This document shows, piece after piece, positions 11,923-25,037 of a DNA stretch of 64,000 nt. Both the position numbers and the translations under genes were made by a program. Below the pieces are notes generated by a model. The model was not told the origin of the DNA. It made no database searches and saw nothing but the letters and a program-made list of their open reading frames with translations. The number at the start of each line of letters is the position of its first letter. The first letter of the stretch is position 1. The stretch is from Coniella vitis (taxonomy: Eukaryota > Ascomycota > Sordariomycetes > Diaporthales > Schizoparmaceae): positions 2,294,001-2,358,000 of the forward strand of contig WUJK01000008.1 in NCBI GenBank assembly GCA_011317545.1, given 5' to 3'.

Positions 11923-13488
11923 GGCAAGTTATCCAAGATTATAACTGGTGCTCGTCGCGAAGAGGTGCAGGGGTTAAGTCAACGAGAAGCGCAGCTGCAG
12001 ATTGTCGTCGAGTGCGATTGGGAATGAATGCTAATGGAGAAATGGAGCCCACAGTCAACGAGTGGGCTCACGCATAGTCGATCTTGACACAGCGCAGCAC
12101 TGGCAGTCCATAACTGGCCGTGGTGGTGTGAATGATGCGGGCGCGGGTGGCTGGACGAAAGTCGATGGGGTGCAAGAGACGACGTCTGCTGTTGGCGGGT
12201 GCTCGGCTTTTGTTACCAGCAGTGAAGGCCACATTTGACGGGGCAAGTTTGGCCGTGATTTGGGGCTATGGATGCTTGGCTGCTTCAGCTGGACTGTAGC
12301 AGGGTGGTATGTGTAGAATGACCGTGTGGTTGGGGGAGGGGAGACAGCCTGGGAAAGCGAAATGATAGAAGAAGAGAAGGATGGTGAGTGCTTGAATCCA
12401 TCTCCAAGATCCAACATGTCAGAATCGGGCTGCAGCCAAAGAAATGCGGTCCCTGTGCCGACGAACTTGGTGGCCTGTGCACGCTGCAGCATCAACTATG
12501 ACTAGGTATGTAGACCCCTGTCTACGCTGTGCCAGGAACTTCTCTAGCGCGTTTCTCGGGATCGCGTCACCACCAGCGTGTGCATATTGACGACCTTCGG
12601 CACCAAACAAGAAATGAAATCTTCCTTGTGGCTTCCTAAGATGTAATTTAGGTTGGCATACTACGATTCTGTTCTCAAGAGACTACCTAGATAGTAGTAT
12701 TAACACAGATGGATTGGTCTATAGGAGAGTTCCCAGATACTTTCTATACTTGCATCTGTATTTGCTCCCATACTTGCCTCAACGCTGTAACGAGCCCCAT
12801 TCATTGCACCACAAGCAGAAGCTCCAACGAGTGCAACACAACCTGAAAAGAGACCGGTGATGGTATCGAAAGCAACAAAATATCTACCAAGACAAGCAGC
12901 TGAGAGTACCACAGTTACACGTAGATCATCAGTACTCTGCACATAGTACTTTGTACATACTATGTACTATGTAAGTGGACGGGTGCTAACATAAAGACCC
13001 ACTTTCTGCAGATCCCTACCCTGCAACACCACATCCTGGTTGACATATGCTTCTTCTTAACATCTACACAACCTTGCCTGGCAGCCTGGCAAGCTGGATA
13101 TACAACTCTGTAGCTTTGGCTATCAACCCTGTCAAGTCTAGTTATTTGCTGCTATATCTCCAAAACCTCATGATTGTATGTGTGCCTTCACCTCCTGAGT
13201 ATCATCAGGATTACTTATGCCCCTTACACAATTTACTTCATCTGAACATCCTTAACTTAGCATGCTGATTCGCGATTAATACAAGGGAAGACCTTCCCAA
13301 CAAGGACGCCTCTCTATTTGGTGAACCAGAACAGAACCATCAAGTCTTTATCAACAATGATTAAGGGGATGGAAGCGCTATCATAAGCTCGAGTATATTC
13401 GATCCACTCCTTCCTCGATACCTACACAGCACACAGTAACACAGCAATCTCTCGCAATCCTCATTGCCATCCTCATCACCAGTCCAAG
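11923..13488. other. divergent intergenic region, EST1/SMG7-like and ZNF511-like genes
   Basis: About 1.57 kb shared by two divergent starts. Minus-strand frames at 12055-12495 and 12700-12942 lack family resemblance and I do not accept them. Near 12941-12973 there is a cluster of the TACTATG/CATAGTA heptamer, including TACTATGTACTATGTA at 12958. Nothing else stands out. Confidence 0.45.
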
Positions 13489-14565
13489 ATGAAGCGCCCG
13501 CGAGATGTGGACGAAGAAGGTGCCGGCGCCTCCTTGAATGACTACCAAGATCCCAACGCCACACTACCAGCCGCAAAGATCATAACTCTGGACACTACTG
13601 ACCTAGAGGCCCGGTCCACTACTGCTGCTACTCCTACTGCTGCCAGCACCACATCTACGATCCAGTGTTCGCTACCAGGCCACACTCCAGGTCTGCCGTT
13701 CGCTTCGTACAGCGACTACGAGGAGCATTACGCCAAAGTCCACACGAATCGATGCCTCGAGTGCAGGAAGAATTTCCCTACCTCACATGTGTTGGAGCTG
13801 CACATTCACGAGAACCACGATGCCCTCGCAAAGATCAAGCGGGAGAGAGGCGAGCCAACAGTAAGTTTAGCAAACAATAGACTTGCGAGTCATGTTTTGG
13901 AATTCAAGGCATCGAAGCACATCGAGGCACACATCCCTTTGTCCCACTGTCAATTACAGCGCTTGGATTTCGTCTTCTTATCTACTTGGCTCTAAGATCA
14001 CAGTATTTCAGCGACCACTACCTGCGCAGTACTTACTGACCCACGTTTGTAGTATGCCTGCCTTGTTGAAACATGCGACCAAACATTTACGGGTCTCGGA
14101 AAGAGACAAGAGCATCTGGTCAGAGTCCACAAATACCCACACAACTACTTCTTTGCTGTTACGAAATTTGGCATTGATGGCCGCAAGTCCATGCTAGTGG
14201 ATGATGCTAGGAGCCAACGCAGTCGACCAAGGGGGTCTCGTGCTCCAAAGCCGAACAAGACCGAAGACGGATCTGCTCCAGGAGGTGACAAGTTTTTGGA
14301 CAGTGCTATCTCCAAGGACGTTATCATGGGAGAAGCAGACACACTCGCGGATGTGCCCCAGCAAACAGTCGGTGCGAAGCGCACAACAGTCACAGGGGCG
14401 AAAGCTCCTGAAGATAGACCAGTCGAAGCAACCCCAAGCACAGTGACGAAGTCTGCAGTCGATGCCGATATAGACGACTTGGCAGGCGCAATGTCGACTT
14501 TGAGATTCGTCCCTAGAGCAGTCCGGCTTGGTTCCAAACACAGAAATGGGGCAACTCATCAATAG
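13489..14565 (+). CDS. C2H2 zinc-finger protein of the ZNF511 type
   Basis: Two exons, 13489-13860 and 14053-14565, joined in phase 0 through GTAAGT and TTTGTAG, encode 294 residues. Three C2H2-like fingers are visible: IQCSLPGH...HYAKVH, CLECRKNFPTSHVLELHIHENH, and YACLVETCDQTFTGLGKRQE followed by HLVRVH. The order of fingers and the KYPHNYFF sequence just after the third resemble the ZNF511 family, whose role is not settled. The C-terminal 130 residues are basic, then Ser/Thr-rich disorder. The start is chosen as the ATG opening MKRPRDVDEEGAG. It converges on BUD31 with only 276 bp between the stops. Confidence 0.85.
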
Positions 14566-14841
14566 ACTGGCGGCAAGCTCGTACTCTGATGTACTGATAC
14601 GCTGGTGTACAGCATGACGTTGGGTATCATCAATCTTGGAAGACCTGCGCAGAGAAAATAATGAACCTCCATTACGGACCACAAACAAGGCCAGAGAAAG
14701 CGCCTACCTGGCCTCGGCAGAGAAATAACCCAGCTTATCCGCTTAAAACACGAAACCATACCGACCTAAACTCCAAGTTTTTCAGCTTTCCTATGCATGT
14801 TGTCCGCTCGTCGTAGTGCTATTACACACGACTTCCACGCT

Positions 14842-15429
14842 TTAGTCGCTCGAAGCGCACCCGCGGCATCCACAGCTCACACATTGTATGTCTTGATCTT
14901 CCTTTAGTTGTGCCCTTGGTACGCGGCAGATGCAGGTGCTGTATGGCATGTCAGTCTATCCGTAGCCACAGTAGAGGACTCTGGGTGCGGTACTCACGAG
15001 TTGAAGTTCGTCTCTTTAGTTTGCACGCATCGCAGACAGCAGAGCTATCATCGGAACGGTCAGCATCTCGTGCCCACACAAGACCGCGATCACCCATGGT
15101 AAATTTGAACAATACTCCAACCTTACCTTCTCATAGCCCTGTTTCTTCCACTTTGCAATAAGCATTGCATCTGCGTAGTTGTTCTTCAGCAGCCAGTCGT
15201 ACAGTTGCTTGCTTATTGCTTCTTTCTCGTAATATAGCTCGTATATATACCGGCTCCGTTGGTGCGATATTTGAAATATGGGCCACTGCGCTTGGTGCTT
15301 GGGTACATTGTCTGTTGACGTATTCTGCGCATCCTTCATCTTGTTGCTGAATATCAAGAGGTCGTCTTCAATGTCGCTAAAGCCCTCTGGTGGGGGCTTC
15401 CGCTTCGAGGCGTGGCGGATCGCGGGCAT
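14842..15429 (-). CDS. BUD31: BUD31/G10 pre-mRNA splicing factor
   Basis: Exons 15429-15127, 15044-14998 and 14938-14842 encode 148 residues, normal for the G10 family (about 144-157). The family core is intact: WPIFQISHQRSRYIYELYY, then AKWKKQGYEK across the first intron to LCCLRCVQTKETNFNSTCIC, and a Cys-rich zinc-binding tail CVSCGCRGC. BUD31 (Cwc14) is a component of the activated spliceosome near the U2/U6 catalytic RNA. The family insertion DNVPKHQAQ precedes the WPIF core. The gene shares a 351-bp divergent promoter with the complex I subunit at 15781. A reading of only the first exon would run into intron sequence and miss the zinc cluster. Confidence 0.96.
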
Positions 15430-15780
15430 CTTGGGGCAGCCAAATCAGAGCGACGGCGGGTTGGAGAGTTTTGGCTATCGAATTCGGCGCTTATCTTATC
15501 TCGTAATATACTGGCGCATTCGTTGGGAGATGTCTTATGTGTCGTGAAAGTGGTGGCTGTTGTTGTTGTTGTTGGCTGGAAGTTTCCAAGGCAGCCAAAA
15601 GACGGCAGGCACCTTGCAAGCTGCATGGAGGGGCGCAGGGCGGCAGGGTGCTGACATAATCCAGCCGCCTAATTGGCCCGTCTGCAAGCTCCCCTTTGGA
15701 ACGTCAGTGCCTGGTGAGAGGACGACGGAGAGCAGGCCGTTCAAAACACCACGTCTGAAACGGACCAAATTCATACAGCC
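15430..15780. promoter_or_regulatory. 351-bp bidirectional promoter, BUD31 and complex I 14.8 kDa subunit
   Basis: Only 351 bp separate two divergent start codons, so both promoters must lie here. A (GTT)n-like run at about 15557-15574 is the only simple-sequence feature. No named binding site can be assigned with confidence. Confidence 0.6.
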
Positions 15781-16461
15781 ATGGCGACCATCTCCCCCAC
15801 ACAATTTGCGCGCAAGACGCGGCAATGTCAGTACCAATGACTCCAGCCGATTTGGGACGCACCGTGCTAACCGCCGCGACAGCTGCCAACTGGCCCGAGG
15901 CGCAACGCCGCGTGATCGCGACGTACCGGGACTGGATCCGTGCCGTATGTCCAGGACGGTTGACGACACCTCTGACTCTCCGTACCCGATCAATCATAAC
16001 GCGCTACGATTATGCTATGGGGACTGACGGGTATTTTTGCTACAGGCCCCCGAGATCCAGACGATGTACAACGTTCCTCTTCCAGTGTCAGTCATCCGGA
16101 CGAGAATGCGAGAGGAATTTGAGCGACACCGATATGTCAACAAGCTGTCCGTTGTCGATGTGCTTATTTTCCAGAGCCATGCTGAATACCAGGTACCTAC
16201 ACGATTTCTAAGCTCTTTCGTGCCCCTTGGTGGGGTTGGGGAAGGGAAGAGGGCTGACCAGGCGTCACAGGAAACGATGAACTTCTGGAAACAGACGAAC
16301 CACATCATGTCATACTTCAAGGAGGAGAACTTTAGAGGAGACAAGAGATTACCAAACACGTTCATGGCAGGTTTCTTGGAGGTACGTTATATTTCCATGT
16401 TCTCGGGTTCCAGTATAGGTGAACAAGTCTGCTGACAGTCTCACAATAGGGCCGCAACTGA
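15781..16461 (+). CDS. nuo-14.8: NADH:ubiquinone oxidoreductase 14.8 kDa subunit (NDUFA6, LYR family)
   Basis: Five exons: 15781-15826, 15883-15944, 16046-16192, 16271-16381 and 16450-16461, giving 125 residues. The true start reads MATISPTQFARKTRQ, then a 56-nt intron (GTCAGT donor, CTAAC branch, GACAG acceptor) leads to SANWPEAQRRVIATYRDWIR. The downstream Met at 15825 would give a false N-terminus from intron sequence. The TYRDWIRAAPEIQTMYNVPL segment is the LYR-type motif region; ETMNFWKQTNHIMSYFKEEN and the terminal GFLEGRN match the fungal subunit. The last exon codes only GRN and the stop. NDUFA6 is an accessory subunit at the matrix arm that binds the acyl carrier protein. Size and motifs are as expected. 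Confidence 0.94.
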
Positions 16462-16607
16462 TGGGATACTCGAGCGTCTCCGTGTAAATACCCACTAGAA
16501 ATTCCCGAAACTGCAACTTGAGAAGCAATCTTTTCTTTGACGTTCCAGATGTCTACCCTAACGCCATAAACTCCATTCCATGCATTACATTGATCAAGTC
16601 TGAACGT

Positions 16608-17240
16608 TTAGTCAAACAAGCGCGGCTCGCCATTCTCCTTGAGTTGCTTCTTGGATGGTGCCGGCTCGCATGGTATACGAGCGGCCCAGAACTTGTCAGC
16701 AACAACATCACAGAGATCCTGAAGATCCTTAAGACCCTTCTTGAGCGCATCGATGGCGGTAGTCTCCTCTGCACAGTCATGTCAGTAAGCCAAGCCTCGT
16801 AGAAGTGGTTTCACTGCGCCTACTGTAGGTCTGAATTCTCATATTCATCTTGGTCTCGGACGGGTGAGGAATGGCGTAAGCACAAAACTCGACATCCGGG
16901 CTGATTGTCATGGTTAGTCACATGAAGAATCTAAGGGAGCAGTTGACGCAAAGTCACTTACTTCTTCATGATAATGTATCTCAGTGCGTTTCCCAGTGTG
17001 TGGCCCTCGTCCCTAAATTCAAAGGACGCTGCAGTCGGCGTAGAACCAGGCAACTAGACAGATTGACAGGTCAGATTGAGGTCATCTGACAGCATCTTGC
17101 AACGCCGCAAGGGATGAAGGAGGGGCAAGATCGTCGACGACGCGTACCAGGAACAACTTGTTCTCGATTTCCTCGAACTCCTCGCCGGTTTGGGATGCCT
17201 GCGCATCGTCCATGACGGTGTCCTCTCCGTTGGCCGACAT
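16608..17240 (-). CDS. RPC19: RNA polymerases I and III subunit RPC19 (AC19)
   Basis: Four exons, 17240-17148, 17053-16962, 16900-16824 and 16768-16608, encode 140 residues. The core reads FRDEGHTLGNALRYIIMKN, then PDVEFCAYAIPHPSE and IRIQTY/MRIQTY-type sequence followed by ETTAIDALKKGLKDLQDLCD, which is the RpoA-like dimerisation fold shared with RPB11. RPC19 pairs with RPC40 to form the alpha-like assembly platform of RNA polymerases I and III. Donors are GTACGC, GTAAGT and GTAGGC; the GTAGGC donor is weaker, and the residue at that junction (Lys) is the least certain. The N-terminal 31 residues are acidic and variable, as in orthologues. The gene converges with the complex I subunit, 146 bp between stops. 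Confidence 0.95.
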
Positions 17241-20200
17241 GTTGAGCTCTCTATTCCTTTTTTTAGGTTCCGGCTAGATGGTAGGATGCTCAGCGGGGGG
17301 GATGATTCTCGGAAATCGGGCGCTGGGAGGTGAGTGGATGATGAGTCTGGGTGACGATACAATGGGAATTCCCCCAAGATTTTTCGATAAGGCTGTTATC
17401 GGCAAGTACCATGTTCCGCCAGCCCCACTTTTACTAACAGCCTTGTCTGTCAGCCAGGTTCTATCTCCCGTAGTACTTCAAGGGAACTTTGCACTTTCGC
17501 TTGCAGCAACCGATGAACAGAAATTCCGGATATCGTTCTTCATGGCCGAAGGGCATACTGTATCTGTGTTTCAAGTCCTCACAAACTGTCCATCCTTTAG
17601 ACCCGTTGACATACATGTTCCCTCTTCCCCGTCTGAATGACGCATGCTTCTGTGCAAATACTTACCCTCGGCGGCAACGGACTGGGGTGGGGTTTTTGAC
17701 TGGCATGCTCACATACATTTATAATTCAGCGGGGGGTGCGGGGAGGGGGGGGGGAAGGCTGTAGCTGGGAAGGCGCACACTTCTGCCAGAGAACATGGCA
17801 TGCCAACTCTCCATCATAGTTGTCTGCTCGGCTGTGGTAAGATGGGTTCCCAATTCTTGGAAACAGCCCCCAACATCACGTTGACAGTGTAGAAGTGCTA
17901 CCTGATATATCAGCCCGTTGGCACTCAAGCACAATCTCGCCCTTGCATTCTGTCAGTGGCAATGTGACCCTATGGGCAACACCCACAAAGCGACAGAGGA
18001 GTGAGTATTTGGTTGTGATGACAACCAAATTGCCTGAGCAGAGCGGTCTTTTCTCGGAGTCATCAGCCATCTACCTGTGTTATCGTCACATTTTCAGCAC
18101 AAGAAGTGTGAAGGATTAGATCCTTTCCCCAGGACCCAGAATGTATCTGGTCCAGATAATATGCTAGTCTCATCAAAAGAACCGGTACATAGTACCCGTG
18201 ACGGGACCTCCAAGACCAAGTTGAAGATGGCGCGGGCTACTTCTCCCCTTCCTCTTCTCCCACTTATGGAGTGGCATGACCCCAATCACGACAGGCAAGT
18301 ATCCTTCTAGACAAGTGCCATTGACGGAGGGGGCACGGCCCATTGCGCTACCAGCATCGATTCCTCCAACGTAATCTAGGACCGCCCCCACGTGTCATGC
18401 AAAAACAAAGAAGAAGAAAGGCATGGTTCGAAACACACGCACCAAGCACATACAGTTGTCAGCCTGGGGGGGGGGAGGAGAGATTAGATGGGATACTTGG
18501 CTGATCGTAGCGCATTGCAATCCCCATCTATATGGGCAAACCCACATTAGTGCACGTCTTTGAGGCGCCGAGATCTGATCACGACTCCAGAGTTATGAAT
18601 CGTTGATATGTCGTAGTATACTTGATTGGTATGATGTCGAGCAGGTGGTACAGCTTGGTGAAGTACAGAGAGATTCAGCGTATGCCTTGGTCCATTCAAT
18701 CGTCCCAAAGAGTCATATTGGACTGTATCTTGTGTACCAAGAAGGACATACCTTTTGCTGGCCCAACTATTAGTCCTATTTTTTGGGGACGTTTCAATAC
18801 GACGATTATAGAGCTCTGTACGGTTGGCTGGCAACAACAAACTCTCGGCTTCACTTACTCGCTCTGGGCGCTGTTGAACTTTCTTACTTGGGTCCTATAC
18901 ATCAGCACGTCCTTTCAAGCACGTGTTTGACATGTACCTGGATACCACGCAGGTGACTCCCTCAAAGGCATGAGTGGCGTGCACTAGAAGCAAGCCCAGA
19001 ACATAGGAACGCTGCCGGCTGGACAGTATTGACTCGAGGGGAAGAAGAGGGGGGGGAAGGGGGCGGAAAATAACCATGACGGCACCTTCTAGATATACAT
19101 TATTGTTAGTTTTTCATCTATTTGCAATTGACGGTGCCCCGGTTTGCAAATACTACGCAAAGCCGCGGCTCATCAGTCCTTGTGTGTAAAGAGCGCCGCC
19201 TCCTTCGTTTGCGATCTGGACTCCTTTTGATGCTGAAAAGGGGTGTGGTTTTGGGGTGGAGGAAAGGGAAAAGGGTCTTGCTGTTGAAGCCGCTAGTTAG
19301 CCAGACTGCCAGACAGACTATCACGAAATCTCGGGTACTATCTAGATGGGCACTGGGCCTGCAATCTGCCCGAGCACACTTTCTGACAGGTCTGAATCGT
19401 GCCTCCCTCCCAGTGAGACGCGTACCTTACTCGAGGGGTAGTCGACAGTAGCGTTTGGTTGGGGCGGTCGCCAGCAGCAAAAAGCTCATACAAGGCTACC
19501 AGCACTGCCAGCCTAACATTTTCTTATTCCCGGTGTGCGTGGCCATGTACGGATGAATGAGGAAATAGATTGACATTTGATGTGCCCTTTTCTTCCCTTT
19601 GGTGAGCCTTTTCAGATGTAGATGTGCAATGAGCAGCGTTTCTGCATAGTATTGGCAATGCGATTACCAGTCGTTTTTCCTTTTTTTGAAAGGAACAAAA
19701 AAATTCAACAGCCCAGTTGTACGCGGCACGGCACTGGGACGCGTTTCAGGGACCGCAGTACATCAGTACTCTGGCTTCTTGGGTCTGCTTTTTTGGCGCA
19801 GGGGGGCTCTGCTCGCACGGCCTGTACGCTATCCCACTTCCACATAGTAATGCTGCTTCTTTTGAATTCAGTACTACCATGGATACTATGTACGCACGTG
19901 CTAAGGTTTGTTGTACTATCTGTATATAGTCACTACTATAGTATAGTGATAAGTATCGCTTGCCTTGCTATGCGTATCTGCTTCTGCCCCCTCACTGAAA
20001 AAAAAAAAACATCACCGGCAAAACAGCACGTGAAGATCCTCAAAGGAATCTTTTTTTTTTCCCCTACCATAGTATGATATGCAGAACCTTGGCCCGCCTT
20101 CCCTTCTCTCCACCCCTTCTTCGGAAGGAGAGACCGAGTTTCTGCTGGGATGTTGGGGTGGGGCGGAGACACGGAGGGTTCCAGATATGCGTGCTATGTA

Positions 20201-23200
20201 CTATGTACAGACAGCTCTAGCTGGGGGCTGGCCTCCTCCCCTGGCGATCCCACATCACCTGGGACAGCACCCGACAAGCATTCTGCGCAAGGAGACGACG
20301 ACGAAGAAGCAAGAGAGACAGACGTCCTGGGAGCATTCGCACAACATGGTTGGCCCACCGTCGTTGGCCCACCGTCGTGACCCACCATCTCCACGTCTTA
20401 GGCTGCGTCGGTGCGCTTCAGGTGAGAGAAACGAAAAAGCGCAGCAAAGCAGCGCCGCCGCCGCAGCAGCAGCAGCAGCAGCTGTAGACCGCGCAGGGCC
20501 AATTAAACCGGGCAGCCGCTTTTGAAATAGGGCCGGGGGGATGATGTGGTGTTGTGATGGTCCCCGCTACTACGTAAGTACAATGTACCATGTAAGTCAT
20601 AGTACTATGTAAAGAGAGTATTTGCACTTTACTATGTATCGTTGGGGTGGAGGAGCAGTATGCCAGTTTGTAAGCTTTCATTTGGAGGTTTGTGTGATTG
20701 CCGAGTCTCTTTTGCAGGCGCATAGCATGTAAATTGATCCATGGTTTTTCTTTCTTCTTTCTTTGGTGGTCTTTTCTTCTCTTTCTTTGCAGAGTAGGGA
20801 ACGGTGAGGCATCTCGTGCATACCAGTAGCAGTCTCTCTGCCAAGTACCATGTACACGATGGCGGCGGCCGTATTGATGCAGCCCACATGTACTTACTGT
20901 GTGGCTCACACCACAGGCATTCTTCAAGAGGCAGGCTGAAATTGCAAGACACAAGACAAACACAAGACCAAGGCCGAAAGAGAAAAAAAAAAGAGTTCAA
21001 GATGTGGCGGCCGTCGGGCTTGCCAGTCATCTGACTTTGCCTGTTTCGAGGCAACGTGTTGTTGCTGAACAACAAAAAGATTTTTTTTTTTTTTTTTCGG
21101 TAGGAAATCCGGCATCTGAAATCAAGGGACAAAAAGGTTCCTACTGCAAAAAAGGATCGACAGCATCGGGATGAGAAGTGTTGGTTTTTGCTCCTATCCT
21201 TTTTTTTATGGTACACCCAAAAAGGCGGGAATGTCGATCGATATCGAAACCTAGGTACTACGTAGCATGGACATTTCCTACTTGTTTTCGGGCTCAAATT
21301 CTGTCGAAGAGGGTTTTTTGCTTCTTTCTTTCTTCCTCGTTTTTTATCCCTATAAAAAAAAAAGGTCGTTGGTCAAACTTTTTGACAGCGCCACTCAAAC
21401 CAAGTGCATGAGAACCTGTACATAGTACTCAACAGACACAATCGGCGCAGGCGATATCACGTTTTTGCTGACGGCATGGAATGACCTGTTTCACTTAGAG
21501 GAGAACATCCTCCTTACTCGCGCACACTTTTACCGGCAAGTAAAGTGCCTATCTTACAACAGTACGTTAGGCTGGCTCTTTATGCCATGTATACGTACCC
21601 GACACGTTATACTACGTACATAGTCAGGCACAAGTGCTGGGGGGAGAGAGGGGGGGAAGAAAAGTCGACCTCGCTTCAGAGATATCCGGCGCGCCAAGAA
21701 CGGGGTGCAGCTGCTCCGAAACCAGGTCAGAGAGCAAAGTGACAGGGCTCTTGGAGCAGGTTCTTGTTGGAGAGGCAGGAGGGGTTAGGCTGGGCATCTC
21801 TTGCTGTAACACGTCTCTAGGAAGTGGCAGGACGCTGGCTGCAATATGATGGACCCCTGTGGCTTGACAGCAGACGAGCAACAAGGTACTTGAATAACTG
21901 CGTAATCAGATGCACTACTCGCCGTACAAGCAATATGTCATTTGGGACACGTGCAGGCCGGTGTAGAAAACAACGTGTAGTACATCATATTGATGCAAGG
22001 ACAGAGTAAGTAAAAAGGCAAACCAATGGGCAAGAACAAAAACCAAGCCACTGACCAATAAGCAGCCACGCATGCCTCGATAGCCGCTATTCTTAAGCAA
22101 CAAAACCCGCGGTGATTTTGTTCATCCGTATTCGATTTGGCTCGAGGGCCAATGCCCCGACCGACTACTATGTACATAGTACACAGCACTATGCAGACAT
22201 GAAATGGCTTGCTGTCTCTTTCTATCATCGTCATTCATCTGCACCGACGCACACTTTTTTCACTGTTCGGGTTTCATCTCATCCGTTCAAGGGTTGTGAG
22301 CCACCCACTACAGCGGCTGAGCGGGACAGCTCAGCGCCGCTGAGTAGAACCAATTGGTGAATAAGGATCTGCGAAAACCTCATTACCATGTCGCTCTTTT
22401 TCTTCTTCTCTGCGAGGAAGTGATAGTTCCCAAAAGAGGGGGGGAGAGAGAGATACATGGCAAACGCAGCCTCCTTTCCTCTTATTACTATGTAATGCTG
22501 CATGTCAATCTACATTCCCACCCATGTCAGGCAGGAAAAGGGAGGGTAGGATTCTGCGGTCGTCGTTCAACCGGCCCACCACCACGAAAACCAACACACA
22601 GCAGTGCTACTTAGTGCGTTGACCTTTCAGTTTGACCGTTGAGGAGACGCAAATGACATGCGAGGGGTCCCGCCTCGCGAAAGACCAGCCAATAAATGTG
22701 AATGGTATTCTGCTAACACAGGAGGGGGGAAAAGAAGAGAGTGTCCAAAAGCGGATGACAGAGTCAGGCAATCTGATGCGCTCGTTCCCCCGCTGATCTG
22801 TGCTATGTATACATTTGATAGAGTGTTGAAATAAGAGGCAAGGCTTGGGGAATTGTCGGACGGCTCAGCTGTCAATCCAATCTATTGCATGATTCAGAAA
22901 TGCCATTCATTCATTACTATGTATGTCCGCGGGAACCAGGGGCTGTGCGTATGTTATACAGAGCAGGTTGATGAGACTTTTTTTTTTTTTTTTCTCTCTC
23001 TCATTGAGAAAGCAATCGCACTATTTACTGATCGCCTCCAGGGGTGTTTTTTTCTTTCTTGTGGGAGGGGTGGGGAGGTGGTTCTGCTCCCGGACTGCAG
23101 AAAACTTCGTATTTGCACGCATCCTAGATTTGTTGTCTCAGTCATATGGCGGTTACCCACTGGCTTTGTCTGGGAATCCTCTCCTTTTGTAGATTGCAAA

Positions 23201-25037
23201 GCATTATCAATACTCTGTAAACGCACAGCAATTCAGTGGAATTGTTTCTCGTTCCCATGCAGAGCATCTCGTTCCTTGGAAGTTAGTGCCCATGGGGGAA
23301 GGGGGCGGCGTTACCAAAATATTGAACTTGTTTAGCGCGCAACATTGGTTACGGTTGGGAATATCCATGGTGCGACGACGGGGGCGATCGCGATAAGCTT
23401 GGAGCGAGCATAAAGGTACAAATATGAAGGCTGGATGACAGCCTGGGTGTATATAGCATGTGGGGGTAAGTTCCTCTTTTTCTGGAGGACCCGAAAAGCA
23501 ATTCGTTTGCGAGAAAAATCAACAACAAAGAAATAAAATAGGAATATACGAGCACATAGTACATAGTATGATATGCCATGCAGTCCTAGCTATTCGTTTA
23601 TGCTCAGCACCCTGCTATCATCATAGTTTGGCAATATTGAAGAGAGGAAGAAGAAGAAAAGGAGGCACTAACGTCGACTTGTTGCATTGATATCCAACGA
23701 TGCTCATATCCGCTGGACCCTATCATGAACAATGCGCTCTTGCTCTTGCTCTATACATAGTACAGACCAGTACATTCATAGCACACGCGATAGACCCAAA
23801 CCCACGGTACGCAACACAGGCACGGCATGGCAATACTCTGTACTATGTATTAGTGTGATCTCGGACAGAGAGGCACTCACTCGTGTTGCCGTTGCCATCG
23901 CGAAATGAGGATCAGGCTTTTGTCTGCTCGATCGGCATAAAGCACACCCCTTTCGTGATATTTGACAAGCGATCATCCATAGAGAGTTACAGCATAGTGT
24001 ACCGCATACAAGACACACTCCGCCATTTTCCATACCCCTAGTTTTCTGTCGTGCTTTTACGGGTCTAGTAGGAGCTATAGCCTACTATGTAGTGGTTGGG
24101 TGAGGAGCAAAAAGGACTGGGTGCTCGCTTCACGTGCCCCGGCCTTGCGAGTTTTTCCTTTGAATTGGCAACGGGGGGGAAGGTTTCCTTCCACCAGGCC
24201 CTTGGCTGGTCGCGACGGAGTGAAACTGAAAACGGTCGCGGCAAAGCCCACTTGTCGTCCTAGGAAAATTTCCGATCTGAATGCCTTGAGATGATGGGTG
24301 CTGGCCATCAAGTGACCGCTAGAGTGTCCCGTCCAGCCGGCCCTCCACCCAATCATCCGTCCATTCCTCCCTCCATCCCGCCTGCTCCAAGCACATTTGT
24401 CTGCTTTGTGTGATTCTTGGGATTTGCCATGAGCCTCGCAGTCGAAAACAGTAGCACAAGATGGGCCTGCAGACTCGCTCACGGGCGAGCGTGGAAAAGT
24501 AGAGCTGCAGAGCAAAGAGGTGGGCGAGGGCCCAAAGCGGACAAGAGTGGAGGAAGCCAGGCATTGATGAAACAGCGACGGAGCTTAAAAGTAACGTTGG
24601 CCCCGCTCAACGAGTGGTCCTGGCCTGGGCAAATTGATGTCTTGGCCCCGCTACTTGCCCACTGGTACGCTTCAGCTTTGCACTGGCACCACTATCGCTT
24701 ATCTCGGGGGAGGGGATCCTGGGACCCATGGTTGGTGCTTCAGGGCCTCTCAGGGCCAGTCGATTGTGGTTTGCTGTAGCCAGCTGTGGAAGCCAGCAGG
24801 AGCAACCGTCTAACAGGAAGTGCTGTGCTATGTAGGAGTAATCGGCGACAGGGGCTACCCTGGCGCTGGCTCTCCTTGCCGACCGAACCAGTGGCTGTTG
24901 CACACCTGCTCGTACAGCACGCTATGTAACAGGTAATATGGGGCAGTTAGCATACTATGGCATCGTGCAAGAAAAAAGAAGCCATCCCCTGTATTTTGAT
25001 GCAAGTACTATTACTTTCAGCCTGGGCGTATACGATG
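17241..25037. other. 7.8-kb gene desert with heptamer repeats
   Basis: I find no frame here with family resemblance or a believable exon chain on either strand; all open frames are under about 220 codons and overlap each other in several frames. The stretch carries about fourteen copies of the TACTATGTA/TACATAGTA core (18186, 19884, 20199, 20603, 20630, 21419, 22166, 22486, 22915, 23560, 23754, 23841, 24083) plus many A/T and G homopolymers. Promoter sequence for the gene at 26690, long non-coding RNA, or decayed repeats are all possible. Confidence 0.5.
22166..22181. repeat. perfect 16-bp palindrome TACTATGTACATAGTA
   Basis: An exact copy of the longest form of the dispersed repeat. It is TACTATG-TA-CATAGTA, two heptamers head to head, and can form a small hairpin. 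Two other exact copies lie at 55308 and 56059. Confidence 0.9.

Noticed and set aside
20418..21297. Two long overlapping minus-strand frames (181 and 221 codons)
   Set aside because: Lys/Phe runs come from A/T homopolymers, and both contain heptamer repeats; no exon structure or family resemblance.
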